The position numbers and the translations under genes were made by a program. The notes beneath the pieces are model-generated. The model worked only from the letters and a program-made list of their open reading frames with translations, was not told the origin of the DNA and ran no database searches. A stretch of 64,000 nt of DNA from JADKIH01 sp031417555 (GTDB taxonomy: Bacteria > Bacteroidota > Bacteroidia > AKYH767-A > 2013-40CM-41-45). Positions 7,780-18,500 of the stretch are shown in pieces. Every line of letters begins with the position of its first letter. The first letter of the stretch is position 1. The stretch covers positions 1-64,000 of the forward strand of contig JANOVV010000072.1 of the NCBI GenBank assembly GCA_031417555.1, given 5' to 3'.

Positions 7780-8646
7780 TTAATATTCAAAAACAGATAT
7801 GGTCGAAGCCTTTTTTTCTTTAGGTCGAATTGAGAGCACCGGAATATCGGAAGAATTTATGATTTGTTGAGCAGAAGAACTAATAAACATTAAATCCGTC
7901 CAATTTTCCTCCTGAGTCATAATCATTAATAAATCAGCTTTAATTTTTTTGGAATAATCAACAACAGATGCTGTAACATCATCATTGTGAATAAATTCCA
8001 CAGTACAAGGAATATCATTTTCACGTATAAAATCATGAACCTGGTTCATTTGCCTACGAAGTTTTTTAACAATAAACTCATCGTCTGTATCCAAGACAGT
8101 TATTAAATGAATAGTTGAGGAAAAAAGTTTCGCTATTTCTATACTCTTGGTTATTTTTTCCCGGGTTTCTTTTGTAAGATCCAATGGTAGTAAAATATTC
8201 TTACATCCAAACCTATGCTTTTTTCCTTTAATCGTAATTACAGGGCATAGAGATTCACGAATAACACGAAGAGCATTGGAACCAATGAATTTTTTTAAAC
8301 CGACACTTCCATTAGTACCCATTATTATGAAAGAAGATTTTAACTTTTTGGCCGTTTTAGTAATTTCTTCATAGACCTTCCCCCTAACAATTAGAGTATT
8401 AACCTTTATACTCACCTTTTTCATTGTTTCAGAGGCCAATTTTTCAAGCTCCTTTTTAATTTTTTTTTCAAGTCCTTTCTCTTCATTTTTAGTAAAAAAA
8501 GGAAGCTGAAACGGCTCTTCTATAACGTTTATCAGTGTTATATCAGCTTTAGTTAGCCGGGCAAGATTATAAGATTGCTCTAATGCAATTATAGATTGTT
8601 CAGAAAAATCGATAGGAACTAAAATGTGGTTTTTAAAACCTGCCAT
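7780..8646 (-). CDS. Universal stress protein, tandem UspA domains (paralogue)
   Basis: 288 residues from the ATG at 8646 (MAGFKNHILVPIDFSEQS). Two Usp domains as in the downstream neighbour. In domain 1 the ATP loop is GTNGSVGLKKFIGSNALR, one residue shorter between the second and third glycines than the G-2x-G-9x-G consensus. Domain 2 (IMTQEENWTDLMFISSSAQQI) lacks the motif. It is the first gene of the pair and is divergent from a nucleoside phosphorylase gene; the 52-base gap must hold both promoters. Confidence 0.92.
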   Translation of the reverse strand: MAGFKNHILVPIDFSEQSIIALEQSYNLARLTKADITLINVIEEPFQLPFFTKNEEKGLEKKIKKELEKLASETMKKVSIKVNTLIVRGKVYEEITKTAKKLKSSFIIMGTNGSVGLKKFIGSNALRVIRESLCPVITIKGKKHRFGCKNILLPLDLTKETREKITKSIEIAKLFSSTIHLITVLDTDDEFIVKKLRRQMNQVHDFIRENDIPCTVEFIHNDDVTASVVDYSKKIKADLLMIMTQEENWTDLMFISSSAQQIINSSDIPVLSIRPKEKKASTISVFEY

Positions 8647-8649
8647 AAG

Positions 8650-8679
8650 CAAAAAATAAGTTTTATTATTGTGGACAAA
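8650..8679 (-). promoter_or_regulatory. Possible promoter of the universal stress protein operon
   Basis: On the minus strand TTTG (8679-8676), 17 bases, then TATTTTTTG (8658-8650), one base longer than the TAnnTTTG consensus. The distance between the two TTTG blocks is 22, close to the usual 23. Confidence 0.35.
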
Positions 8680-8698
8680 TTTAATTCAATCATTTAAC

Positions 8699-9574
8699 AT
8701 GAGCAAAATACCGGAGTCAGAACTTATACTAAATTCAGATAATAGTGTATACCATTTAAATCTTCACCCCCATGAAATATCTGATACTGTGATCAATGTA
8801 GGAGATCCAGACCGTGTTAAAATGGTTTCGGCTTTTTTTGATTCTATTGAAGTAAAAAAGCAAAAACGAGAATTTGTTACACATACCGGAATCTATAAAG
8901 GAAAGCGAATCACCGTATTATCTACCGGCATCGGAACTGATAATATTGATATCGTTTATAATGAACTCGATTCCCTTGCAAATATTGACCTCGAAAAAAG
9001 AGAAATTAAAAAAACACTTAAATCTCTCAATTTGATTCGAATAGGGACTTCTGGCTCCCTTCAATCCGATATTCCTGTGGATGGTTTTGTTTTCTCTCAA
9101 TTCGGCCTTGGCCTGGATGGTTTATTAAATTACTATAAACTGGAAAATGATAAAGAGGAAGTTGAAATAATTGATGCTTTTAGAAAACATTATCCAAATG
9201 AAGGTATTCTTTCATTACCCTATATCTCAAAGTGTTCATCAAAACTTGAAAACGCTTTAGGTGAAGGAATGTTTAAAGGAATTACTGCGAGTTGCTGCGG
9301 ATTTTATGCACCTCAGGGAAGAGTGTTGCGTTATGAACTGGCACGGCAAAATTTTATTCCTAGTTTAAATTCATTTCGTTTTAAAAATAGCAGGATCACT
9401 AACTTTGAAATGGAAACGGGTGCCATGTATGGTCTTGCTAAAATACTTGGACATCATTGCTGCTCGATAAATGCTATTGTAGCTAACAGAATGACAAATG
9501 AACATACACATAAATCGGAGGAAACGATGAATAAGTTAATTAAACTTGTCTTAGATAGAATTGCTGCAATGTAA
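8699..9574 (+). CDS. Nucleoside phosphorylase (uridine phosphorylase-like)
   Basis: 291 residues from ATG 8699 (MSKIPESELI); an in-frame TTG 30 bases earlier is unlikely. It belongs to the PNP_UDP_1 superfamily: phosphate-loop start VINVGDPDRVKMV, STGIGTDNIDIV, RIGTSGSLQSDIPV and the nucleoside-binding NFEMETGAMYGLAKILGHH. The reaction expected is phosphorolysis of a nucleoside, most likely uridine, to base plus ribose-1-phosphate in the cytoplasm for pyrimidine salvage. The exact base specificity cannot be read by eye. It is divergent from the stress protein operon. Confidence 0.9.
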   Translation: MSKIPESELILNSDNSVYHLNLHPHEISDTVINVGDPDRVKMVSAFFDSIEVKKQKREFVTHTGIYKGKRITVLSTGIGTDNIDIVYNELDSLANIDLEKREIKKTLKSLNLIRIGTSGSLQSDIPVDGFVFSQFGLGLDGLLNYYKLENDKEEVEIIDAFRKHYPNEGILSLPYISKCSSKLENALGEGMFKGITASCCGFYAPQGRVLRYELARQNFIPSLNSFRFKNSRITNFEMETGAMYGLAKILGHHCCSINAIVANRMTNEHTHKSEETMNKLIKLVLDRIAAM

Positions 9575-9638
9575 AAATGGTTGCTTTTACATTATAAAAA
9601 ATGACTCCTGGCTTTTCGGGAAAAAACTATAGCTGCTT

Positions 9639-11216
9639 CTACTTTTTAATAATTGTCTTTTCGAAATTTCTTAATGGGCCTTCTAAAACAACGGTATAAA
9701 TTCCGGATGATAATGATTTGATATTAATGTTGAATTGTTGAGACCTGCTGAAGCCTGATTCGTTTTTCAATACCAATTTACCTGACGCATCAGTTATCCG
9801 CCAATTTAAAACAGGTAATTCATTTGACTCAATATAAATTTCATTGATAGCCGGGTTAGGATAAATTTTAATGTCTTTATCCGTTAATTTTTGAATGCCT
9901 GCTCCTATTGGAATTAGTTGAACATTTAAAGTTGTTAAATTGCCATTGTGAAGTGAAACATTAAAACTTTTCGAAGTATAATTTGCACTACTGAAAGTAA
10001 CATTGTATGAACCCGAATCGGCGTAACCAGTGCGGTATTCGCCAAAAAAATTTGTTGCTTTTGAAATTGAAACAGAAGTAATTTCCACGGCAGCGCCAAC
10101 GATGGGCAGTCCGGTTAAACTATCCGTAACTATTCCTTCCAGGTAACAAGCACGTAAATAAGTAGGAGAAAAAACATAAAATGTTTCGCTATTCATATCA
10201 GTTGTAAAAATATTTCCTGAATTAGGAAATGGATCCGCATCCCAGCAAAGAAAATCTCCGGTTTCATAGTTACCGATTTCGATAACATTTGCCGGCCTTG
10301 CTGCATCGGCGATTGTTAATTGACTGCCATAACTGGGATTAATCAGAAAATCATTTTTCACACGAACATTATGAACTTCTTTTTGAGAAAAATTTCCGTT
10401 AAAAAAAGTATCGATTAAGGTTATATTATTCAGATCGGTAATATCAAATGCCCCAATCGGTGTACTTGATTTTTCGTCAGCAGTAAATAAAATATGTCCG
10501 TCATCACTCAGCCATGTATTATGAGTAAAATTACCGGGTGTATTTTGAGTGGCAAGTAGTATTGGATTGAAAGTGTTAGAAATATTATAGACAGAAAATA
10601 ATCCTGCATAAATATCGCTGGTGTAAATTACATCACCGCGAACGAAGCTATCATGGCAATAGCGGTTTGTAATTGAACCTGCATACGTTGGGAATAAAGG
10701 GTTTGTAATATCCAGAATTATAACACCTCTACCAAGCCTGGTAATATTATGTCCGTTTATAAATAAAAAATGTCCCTCGTTGGTAATTGAATGTGCGCTT
10801 ACCAATTCACCGGCAATACTATCTGTTCCTTTATAAAATTTATTGGGGGCACTGTCCGGCAAAAAACGAAGATCAATGATCTGCAAACCATTTTTAATAC
10901 CATTTACATCTGAACCTTCACTTACGGCGTAAGCAAAATCACCTTGAACTTTCACCTCATGCCAAATACTGGTATTGCCGGGTAATTGAAAAAGTTGAAT
11001 TGGATTAGAAGGTATAGAAACATCAGCAATAACAATTCCGTTTTCAGCTCCAATTAAAGCATATTCCTTTCCGGCTAAATTATTATAATGCCAACAACCG
11101 GATAATCTTTGTCCGGGAAATTGAAGAGATCCAAGTAATGCCAGATTTTTAGGAGATTGAGAAAATGTATTTTGAAAAGTGATTAAGCAAAATAAAGTAA
11201 GAATTATTTTTTTCAT
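9639..11216 (-). CDS. T9SS-secreted choice-of-anchor B (LVIVD-repeat) beta-propeller protein
   Basis: 525 residues: a signal peptide (MKKIILTLFCLITFQNTFSQ); then LVIVD-type propeller repeats to about 355, e.g. YALIGAENGIVIADVSIPSN, GVIILDITNPLFPTYAG and GAFDITDLNNITLIDT; then a carboxypeptidase regulatory-like beta-sandwich at about 360-425 (GIVTDSLTGLPIVGAAVEIT); and a type A T9SS sorting domain at the end (IYPNPAINEIYIESNE ... LSSGIYTVVLEG). It is expected on the cell surface or outside. Its start lies 2 bases after the stop of the upstream T9SS gene, so the two are translated from one mRNA. No catalytic motif is visible. Confidence 0.9.
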   Translation of the reverse strand: MKKIILTLFCLITFQNTFSQSPKNLALLGSLQFPGQRLSGCWHYNNLAGKEYALIGAENGIVIADVSIPSNPIQLFQLPGNTSIWHEVKVQGDFAYAVSEGSDVNGIKNGLQIIDLRFLPDSAPNKFYKGTDSIAGELVSAHSITNEGHFLFINGHNITRLGRGVIILDITNPLFPTYAGSITNRYCHDSFVRGDVIYTSDIYAGLFSVYNISNTFNPILLATQNTPGNFTHNTWLSDDGHILFTADEKSSTPIGAFDITDLNNITLIDTFFNGNFSQKEVHNVRVKNDFLINPSYGSQLTIADAARPANVIEIGNYETGDFLCWDADPFPNSGNIFTTDMNSETFYVFSPTYLRACYLEGIVTDSLTGLPIVGAAVEITSVSISKATNFFGEYRTGYADSGSYNVTFSSANYTSKSFNVSLHNGNLTTLNVQLIPIGAGIQKLTDKDIKIYPNPAINEIYIESNELPVLNWRITDASGKLVLKNESGFSRSQQFNINIKSLSSGIYTVVLEGPLRNFEKTIIKK

Positions 11217-11218
11217 AT

Positions 11219-14185
11219 TTAATCAATTACTAATTTACCATGAGACACAATTAATGAATTTGATTTAACGATATATTGATAAATGCCAGGCGAAAGATTT
11301 CCTCTTTGAATGCGAATAGATTTTCCTTGCATCATTTGAGGAGAAGCTACCAGGTTTCCAAGCATGTCGTATATCTCGAGAAAATTATTGGATTTGAAAT
11401 CGGAATTCAGCAGTGTCAATTGTGTTTCTGTATGAAAAGGGTTTGGATAAACTAACGAATTTGAAGCTACATTCAATTCATTAATTCCAACAACCAGATT
11501 GTATTTATTTACAGTGATATCTTTTTCATTATTCCCGGTTCCTTCTGTATTACCGCATACCCAGAGATAATTTCCACGAAAAGTCATAGCATTGGGTGAA
11601 TCATCGGTTGCATTAGGACCATCATAATTTGAAATAAAAATCTGAACACCAGCCGGATTATATCCAATCGTAACCCAATTTTTATTTACACGACCGGCAC
11701 TGGTATCGTTTTCTGAACTTCCTGTAATGTAAATATCACCGCTTGGAGTAATAATTAAATCGGAAGGCACGTCATCTCCGTTTATCGGACTATCATAATG
11801 TGTATCGAATACAATGGTATCTAATTGACTTGTTAATTTAACGAGTCGGAAATCATAATTATTTAAGAGTGGATCAAAATCATAATCAGATTTATAAAGT
11901 ACGTAAACATTATTACTAATATCAACACCAATTTTTACAGCCTCGTCTTTATCATCGCCAATAATGAAATAAGCGGTAATATAGGTTCCTGCAGAATCAT
12001 ATTTAATTAAAATAGCATCCTGAGCTGAATTTCCGGAACCTTGTTGAGCAAAACCGCATACATAGATATTATTAAATTCATCAACAACTACATCATTAAC
12101 TTTATCGTCGTTAGTATACTGTGAAGCCCAGATTACCGGGGTATTCCAGATAAATGAACCGTTTGAAGGATTGTATTTCAGAATAATAAAATCATCATCA
12201 TGAATATTTTCTGATCTTCCGGCGACGATTACATTACCATCATTATCGAGAATAATTTTAGTAGGTTCGTCTCTCATATTAACAATAGGACGATCGTAAC
12301 GGGTAGTCCATAATACATTTCCATTTGTATCAAACTTCATAGTAATAATGTCGTTGTTATCCGAAGTATCTACTGGATTTTGGTCACTTCTACCGGTCAG
12401 ATAAATATTGCCTGCTGCATCGAGAACAATGGATTGTGCTTTATCGCTTTGTTTGATAAAGTCGTAGGTTCGGGTCCAAATGGTATCACAAGTCGAAGGA
12501 CTCCATTTAACAAGGAGTATATTACTCTTCTCGCCGGAAACTTTAGTATAACCTGCAGCATAAATATTACCGTTAGGTCCTATTCCAATTGCATTAAATT
12601 CATCATCGTCACCTTTAATTCCTTTGTATTGGTATGTACAGGTTACTGATCCGTTCTGGTCAATTTTCGCGAGGCTTGCATTTAGGTTATTATTTTCTTC
12701 AAAAGAGTAACCAACTACGTAAGAATTATTATTTGCATCTACAGTAATGGCTTTTACGCTTTCGTTGAAATCACCTTCACCATTATCATTTTTTACCCAA
12801 ACCTGATTTCCGGTAGCTGCATCATATTTAATAACAGTTGCATCTCTTTGAGTTATATTATTTACTGCACCGCCGGCAACATAAATATTTGCTCCATCGC
12901 TGATAATGGAATAACCAAAATCATCGCTGGATAAACGACTTCCTGCATAATAAACGGGTCCCGACCATTGAATATTTCCGGATGAATTATACTTAACAGT
13001 CATTATATCATTATCCGATTGGATTGGTGAAATATTTTGATCTGACTTACCGGTAACATACACATTTCCGCTTCCATCTACGACAATGGAATTGGGAAAA
13101 TCATTTTGGGGAACTACATTTCCTGTTCGGATAGCCCACAATAATACGCCTGCTGAACTATATTTTACCGTTTGAAAATCATAATTAATCGTTGGTCCGC
13201 TATCTACATCGCCTACACCTGTAACAAAAACATTGTCATTTTCATCAATAGCTAATGCTGTAGGTAAGTCGTCCTGATTAGAGGGAGCATTCTGATTTTT
13301 AGTCCAGATAAAACTTCCAGCGCTATCATATTTAATTGTACGATAATCAAAATTATTTCCATTATCACTTTCACCTGTAATTAAAATATTACCTGCATGA
13401 TCAACAGCTATGGCAACAGAGCGATCATCTCCACCGGCATCATACGTTCTTAGCCACGATTGAGTGCCAGGATCACCATTGTATTTAATGGTAACAAAAT
13501 CATCATTACTTCCATTAAAAGAACGACCGGTAACATATACATTAGAGACTGAGTCCAATGCTAAAGCAGCCATATCATCTTTCCCTTTTAATGCAGAAGG
13601 ATTAGAATATTGCTGAGACCAGATTAGAGAACCATTGGGATCGTATTTAAGAGTGATAAAATCTTTACTTCCGGATGCAGTATCCGGTTTAGTTATACCA
13701 CCAACAATACAATTTCCGTTTTTATCAATTTTTAAATCTACCGGAATATCATCTAAAGAAGCAGGAGAATCCCACAAGGTATCCCACAAAACAGTTCCGC
13801 TTGGATCATATTTAATAATCCTGATATCATTTTGGCGAATATCTTCATCCGAATAACCGGCAACATAAACGTTACCCGAGGCATCAGTTCCTACAGAAAT
13901 GGCTTCATCATCACCATTTCCTTTTCCGTTTTTGGTTCTCCACCAGAGCGTATCGCCGTCTGAATTAAACTTTACAGTCAGGAAATCACGATAATTAGCA
14001 GGCTTTACTGAATAACCAATTCCGATAAAATTACCGGAGCCATCAGGAATAATCTTATTAAACCGATCTGAATTATCTCCTGTACCTTGAAAAATAGAGC
14101 TCCATAACGGAGGAGTGTTTTGAGCTTGCGATATGCCGGAAATAAGCAATATAAATAGTACTATGGAAAAATGGAATTTTTTCAT
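11219..14185 (-). CDS. T9SS-secreted SBBP-repeat beta-propeller protein
   Basis: 988 residues from the ATG at 14185 (MKKFHFSIVLFILLISGISQ, a signal peptide); the frame is open 31 codons further upstream, but that would bury the signal peptide. About sixteen repeats of roughly 55 residues carry the core D-x-x-G-N-x-Y-V-T-G-x-S (e.g. DGSGNVYVTGKS, DAAGNIYLTGRS) followed by a K-Y-(D/N)-x-x-G strand: the SBBP beta-propeller repeat. The count suggests two propellers. A type A T9SS sorting domain ends the protein (VYPNPFHTETQLTL ... LSPGIYQYIV). It is the first gene of a two-gene operon of secreted propellers. Likely role: surface or extracellular binding; the substrate is unknown. Confidence 0.88.
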   Translation of the reverse strand: MKKFHFSIVLFILLISGISQAQNTPPLWSSIFQGTGDNSDRFNKIIPDGSGNFIGIGYSVKPANYRDFLTVKFNSDGDTLWWRTKNGKGNGDDEAISVGTDASGNVYVAGYSDEDIRQNDIRIIKYDPSGTVLWDTLWDSPASLDDIPVDLKIDKNGNCIVGGITKPDTASGSKDFITLKYDPNGSLIWSQQYSNPSALKGKDDMAALALDSVSNVYVTGRSFNGSNDDFVTIKYNGDPGTQSWLRTYDAGGDDRSVAIAVDHAGNILITGESDNGNNFDYRTIKYDSAGSFIWTKNQNAPSNQDDLPTALAIDENDNVFVTGVGDVDSGPTINYDFQTVKYSSAGVLLWAIRTGNVVPQNDFPNSIVVDGSGNVYVTGKSDQNISPIQSDNDIMTVKYNSSGNIQWSGPVYYAGSRLSSDDFGYSIISDGANIYVAGGAVNNITQRDATVIKYDAATGNQVWVKNDNGEGDFNESVKAITVDANNNSYVVGYSFEENNNLNASLAKIDQNGSVTCTYQYKGIKGDDDEFNAIGIGPNGNIYAAGYTKVSGEKSNILLVKWSPSTCDTIWTRTYDFIKQSDKAQSIVLDAAGNIYLTGRSDQNPVDTSDNNDIITMKFDTNGNVLWTTRYDRPIVNMRDEPTKIILDNDGNVIVAGRSENIHDDDFIILKYNPSNGSFIWNTPVIWASQYTNDDKVNDVVVDEFNNIYVCGFAQQGSGNSAQDAILIKYDSAGTYITAYFIIGDDKDEAVKIGVDISNNVYVLYKSDYDFDPLLNNYDFRLVKLTSQLDTIVFDTHYDSPINGDDVPSDLIITPSGDIYITGSSENDTSAGRVNKNWVTIGYNPAGVQIFISNYDGPNATDDSPNAMTFRGNYLWVCGNTEGTGNNEKDITVNKYNLVVGINELNVASNSLVYPNPFHTETQLTLLNSDFKSNNFLEIYDMLGNLVASPQMMQGKSIRIQRGNLSPGIYQYIVKSNSLIVSHGKLVID

Positions 14186-14495
14186 GGTGGAAATACAGTA
14201 TTTTATTTTTGGTGTGGAATAGACAAATGTAAACAGTAAATTTAGAGGAATTATCATTATTAGGTAAAAGAACTCCACAATTCTATGAACTGCATGAATA
14301 GATGGTTAAATGAATAGTATATGAATTTATTTAAACATTTAAGAAAGAGGTTATCTATTTATTCTCCTGCTGTAGAGAGCATGATTTAGAAAAAAGTTAC
14401 GTTTTTTATATTTTAATCTTCCAACATTTTTTTGTTGAAAACAACACGGTATAAAAAGAATCTTTTTGATGCGATCGGGTGTTAAAGGATGCACT
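14186..14495. other. 310-base divergent gap
   Basis: Lies between the SBBP propeller gene (minus) and the SirB1-like gene (plus). A perfect minus-strand -7 box TACATTTG at 14231-14224 is 39 bases from the propeller ATG. Towards the right is a small GTTG-AAAA-CAAC hairpin near 14433-14445. I see no gene or tandem repeat. Confidence 0.4.
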
Positions 14496-15368
14496 ATGAA
14501 AATAATAAATCGCAACGAAGTTGATGCCCTTATCCGATTATTGGATGATACGGATTCTGAAATCTACAATCAGATACAAGACCGATTGGTTCATTATGGA
14601 AAAGAAGTAATTCCAATCCTTGAAACGGCCTGGAGCAGTTCGATGGACGCAATAATGCAGGAAAGAATAGAAAGTATCATTCATAAAATCCAACTGGATG
14701 ATTTAAGGCATGAGATGCATGTTTGGGCTCATTCCGGATCGCATGATTTGATAAAAGGAGCTCTTCTTGTAGCTCGTTACCAATACCCTGAGCTTAAGTA
14801 TGAAAATATACAGAAAATGCTCGACAAACTCCGCAAAGATGCCTGGCTGGAAATGAATGATGGATTAACAGCGATGGAACAAGTAAAAGTTTTGAATAAA
14901 ATCTTTTTTGATATTCATGGATTTTCAGGAAATACGCAAAACTATCATGCGCCTCAAAATTCATTTATAAATATTGCTTTGGAAACAAAAAAGGGAAATC
15001 CATTGATGCTTTCTATTCTCTATTTAGAAATTGCACGATCAGCAGGTATTCCGATTTATGGAGTAAATCTGCCCGAACATTTTATCTTGTGTTATAAAGA
15101 TGAATTGGAAGATCCGGCTTCTATTGATGATCATTCTAATATTCTCTTCTATCTAAACCCATTCAGTAAAGGAGATATTTTCAATAAAAAAGAAATAGAC
15201 ACCTTCCTGCAACAATTAAAAATTGAAAAGGATAAAAGCTTTTATGAACCTTGTTCAAACAGAGATATGATTCAAAGACTAATCAGAAATCTTATGAATT
15301 CTTATCACAAACTTGGCTTCATGGATAAAGTGGAAGAATTAATGCAAATGATGCGAGCCACACAATAA
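14496..15368 (+). CDS. SirB1-like transglutaminase-fold protein
   Basis: 290 residues from ATG 14496; an alternative ATG at 14469 adds nine residues (MRSGVKGCT). The N-terminal ~90 residues are helical and HEAT-like (EVIPILETAW, QERIESIIHKIQ). The core at about 90-230 is the Transglut_core2/SirB1 domain, with the hallmark KKGNPLMLSILYLEIARSAG, IPIYGVNLPEHFILCY. Cys and His of an active transglutaminase are not clearly aligned, and most family members are thought to be non-catalytic. A short C-terminal helical segment (MIQRLIRNLMNSYHKLG) follows. Function in Bacteroidota is unknown. A terminator follows it. Confidence 0.85.
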   Translation: MKIINRNEVDALIRLLDDTDSEIYNQIQDRLVHYGKEVIPILETAWSSSMDAIMQERIESIIHKIQLDDLRHEMHVWAHSGSHDLIKGALLVARYQYPELKYENIQKMLDKLRKDAWLEMNDGLTAMEQVKVLNKIFFDIHGFSGNTQNYHAPQNSFINIALETKKGNPLMLSILYLEIARSAGIPIYGVNLPEHFILCYKDELEDPASIDDHSNILFYLNPFSKGDIFNKKEIDTFLQQLKIEKDKSFYEPCSNRDMIQRLIRNLMNSYHKLGFMDKVEELMQMMRATQ

Positions 15369-15382
15369 TTTATTCAATTAAA

Positions 15383-15425
15383 AAAATGATTAGTTAATTC
15401 GATTTTCGGATTAACTAATTTTTTT
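15383..15425 (+). terminator. Terminator after the SirB1-like gene
   Basis: Perfect 10-bp stem ATTAGTTAAT / ATTAACTAAT around an 11-base loop, flanked by an A-run and followed by TTTTTT. Confidence 0.8.
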
Positions 15426-15513
15426 GTCATTTTTTAAGGGAATTGGTCAGAAATATCCGGGATTTTGAAAATTTCTGTTACTTTTGAAACCTGACTGTTA
15501 GAAACCCTTTCTT

Positions 15514-18500
15514 ATGAAGTTTATTAATACAAGAGCGATAACCGTTCTTATTTTCTTTTTATTTTTTAATACTGATATTTTTGGACAATTACCGGTTGCA
15601 GATTTTACAGTATTGGACGCCGATGGATGTGCTCCCCACACGGCTAGTTTTACAAGTACTTCTACCGGAGGACCGCTTACTTATGTGTGGGAATTTGGAG
15701 ATCCGAATTCTCCGGGAACTTCCACGTCAGCAAATCCCTCCCATATTTATACTGTACCCGGACAATACAATGTAAAGCTCACAGTTACTAATGCAAACGG
15801 CTCAGATTCAATAACCAAAATAAGTTTTATTACTGTTTTCAACGGACCATCGGCTTTATATACAACAAGCCGTGACACTATTTGTTCAGGAGAATCTATT
15901 ACTTTTACGGATGCATCAACCCAAGGAGACGGAGTCATTAACCAATGGGTATGGACATTTAATGATGGAACTGCAACAGTAACCGGGAGCAATTCGGTTG
16001 CACATACCTATACTAATTTTTCTTCCCTCATTAAATCTTTTGTTACTGTATTTAAACCTACGGATATAAACGGTTGTAATAGTATTGCGAGTTCGGATAC
16101 AATTTTTGTTCTTCCTGCTCCTACTGCTTCTTTTAATTACAGTGCTACATCATGTGTATTTCCTTTCACTGTAAATTTTACAAATACAAGTACCGGACCT
16201 TCAATTTATTCCTGGAATTTTGGTGATCCTTCGAGTGGTGCCAATGATACTTCATCACAATTTCAACCATCACATACGTATAATACCGGTGGCAGTTATC
16301 TGGTAACATTAACAAATGGTCTTGCTGCTTGCAGAGCAACGGATACTGTAACCATAAATCTCTTCCCTCCCGTTTCTTCTTTTATATTGTCCGATTCAAT
16401 TCCATGTCTCAATGACACTGTCTTTTTTACAAATTTAAGTACCCCTCCTCCGTTGTCTTCAATGACCTATCAATGGAGATTTGGTGACTTTGGACCAACA
16501 AGTACAAGTAATGCAATAAATCCTAAGCATATTTATACTACTCCCGGATCATTTACTGTATCATTAACTACAAGTTTCGGTGGATGTTCCAGTATTTCCA
16601 CTCATTCAGTAAATGTTTTAAGCCCTCCTTCAACTGGATTTACTGCATCTGATTTAAATGCATGCGATACTCCTTTCCCTGTTTCATTTACTGCGGATTC
16701 ACTTCCATTGAATGTGGGCTGGCAATGGGATTTTGGTGATCCTGCGAGCGGTGCTTCAAACAGTTCAACCATTCGTGAACCAATACATACCTACAATAAT
16801 TTCGGATCATTTCCTGTTAAATTAATAGTGACTGATATTTTTGGTTGCAGAGATTCTGTTGAGATTTTCAATTATATTCTAGTCAGAAAACCTATCATAG
16901 GTTTTACAATACAGGACAGTGGTTGTGTTGGAAGAACATTTGATTATAGTGCTACCGTAATATCTCCGGCAGATCCAGTGATTACAAATTATTCATGGGA
17001 TTTTGGTGATGGATCACCTATTGTTTCGGGTGCAAATGCAGATACTTCACATCAGTTCAATACAGTTGGAGTTTTTGATGTTACCCTTACAATTACTACT
17101 CAAAGCGGTTGTACAGCAACATTAACAAATACAGGTTTTACAAGAGTGGGAACAATTCCAAATGCACAAATAGATTCAGTATTGAATTCGATTTGCTTTA
17201 AAGGAACTGTTTCTTTTACTGATCTCACTGCTCCTCCTGTTACCGGATGGTTTTGGCAATTTGGGGATAATCAAAGTTCTACAGAACAAAACCCCAGTCA
17301 TAAATATGAATTTGATACTTCAGGAGTAGCTGATCCCTTTGATATAATTCTGATTGCTTATTACAATGGCTGTGCAGATTCAGATACAGTTGTAAACATG
17401 GTTACTGTTTTAGCTCCCGTTCCTTTATTTGACACGACTATGAATTGCCTTTTTCCTGATTCGGTAATTTTCACAGATTTAAGTGGTGGAGCTGATAGTT
17501 TATTCTGGAATTTTGGTGATGGTTCTCCGATCGATTCAATATCAACGAATCCATATCATATTTACCCCGGACGTGGAGATTATAATGTTGTGCTTACTGC
17601 AAAAAATAATGCATCAGGATGTAGTGTTGATACTACTTTAATAATATCTGTGCGGGAAATAAAAGCAAATGCAATAAGTAATATAACACAAGTGTGCCAT
17701 CCCGGGTCCATAAATTTTAGTGGCAGTGCTTCTCAGGATGCTGTAAACTGGCAATGGACTTTCGGAGAAGGAATTCCAAATGTTCTTGATACTTCTTTTG
17801 AAGCAGATACTGTCCATATATATACAAGACCCGGTTTTTATACTGCAACACTTACTACGAATGATATTTATAATTGTCAGGCAACCGATACACAAAGAGT
17901 TCATATCATTGGTCCGACAGCAAATTTCACTGCCGACAAATTAGGCGGATGCTCGCCTGTTAATGTAACTTTTAAAGACAGTAGCCAAACAGAAGGCGGT
18001 GCTATTACTAGCTGGACATGGAATTACGGTACAGGCGAACCCCCAGAAAATACAAACATCGACAGCATTTCGCATAATTATAATTTATCCGGTTTATATA
18101 ATGTAACATTAACTGTAACGGATGTTAATGGTTGTTCAGATACACATACAATTAACAATTTTATAAACCCTACAAAACCTACAGCAAGTATTTTATTGCT
18201 AGACACAATTGGCTGTTCGAAAGCGCCTGAATTATTTACAGGAAATGCAGGACCTATTGGTTCTTATGCACAACCTGTAACATACATTTGGAATTTTGGA
18301 GATGGCCAGTCCTTTACAGATACTTCGGAAACAACAAATCATATTTATACTACAAATGGTAATTTTAACGTTCGCCTTAAAGTTGTTGACGCCAATGGAT
18401 GTATTGATTCTACAAATGCAAACATTTTTCTATATACAACCTCTGCAAATTTTACTATAGATACACTTTCTGAATGTGTTGTAGATCCAAATGGAATTAA

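Noticed and set aside
14199..14211. Plus-strand TATTTTTG as promoter of the SirB1-like gene
   Set aside because: It is almost 300 bases from the start and lacks a -33 box; such A/T-rich matches arise by chance.
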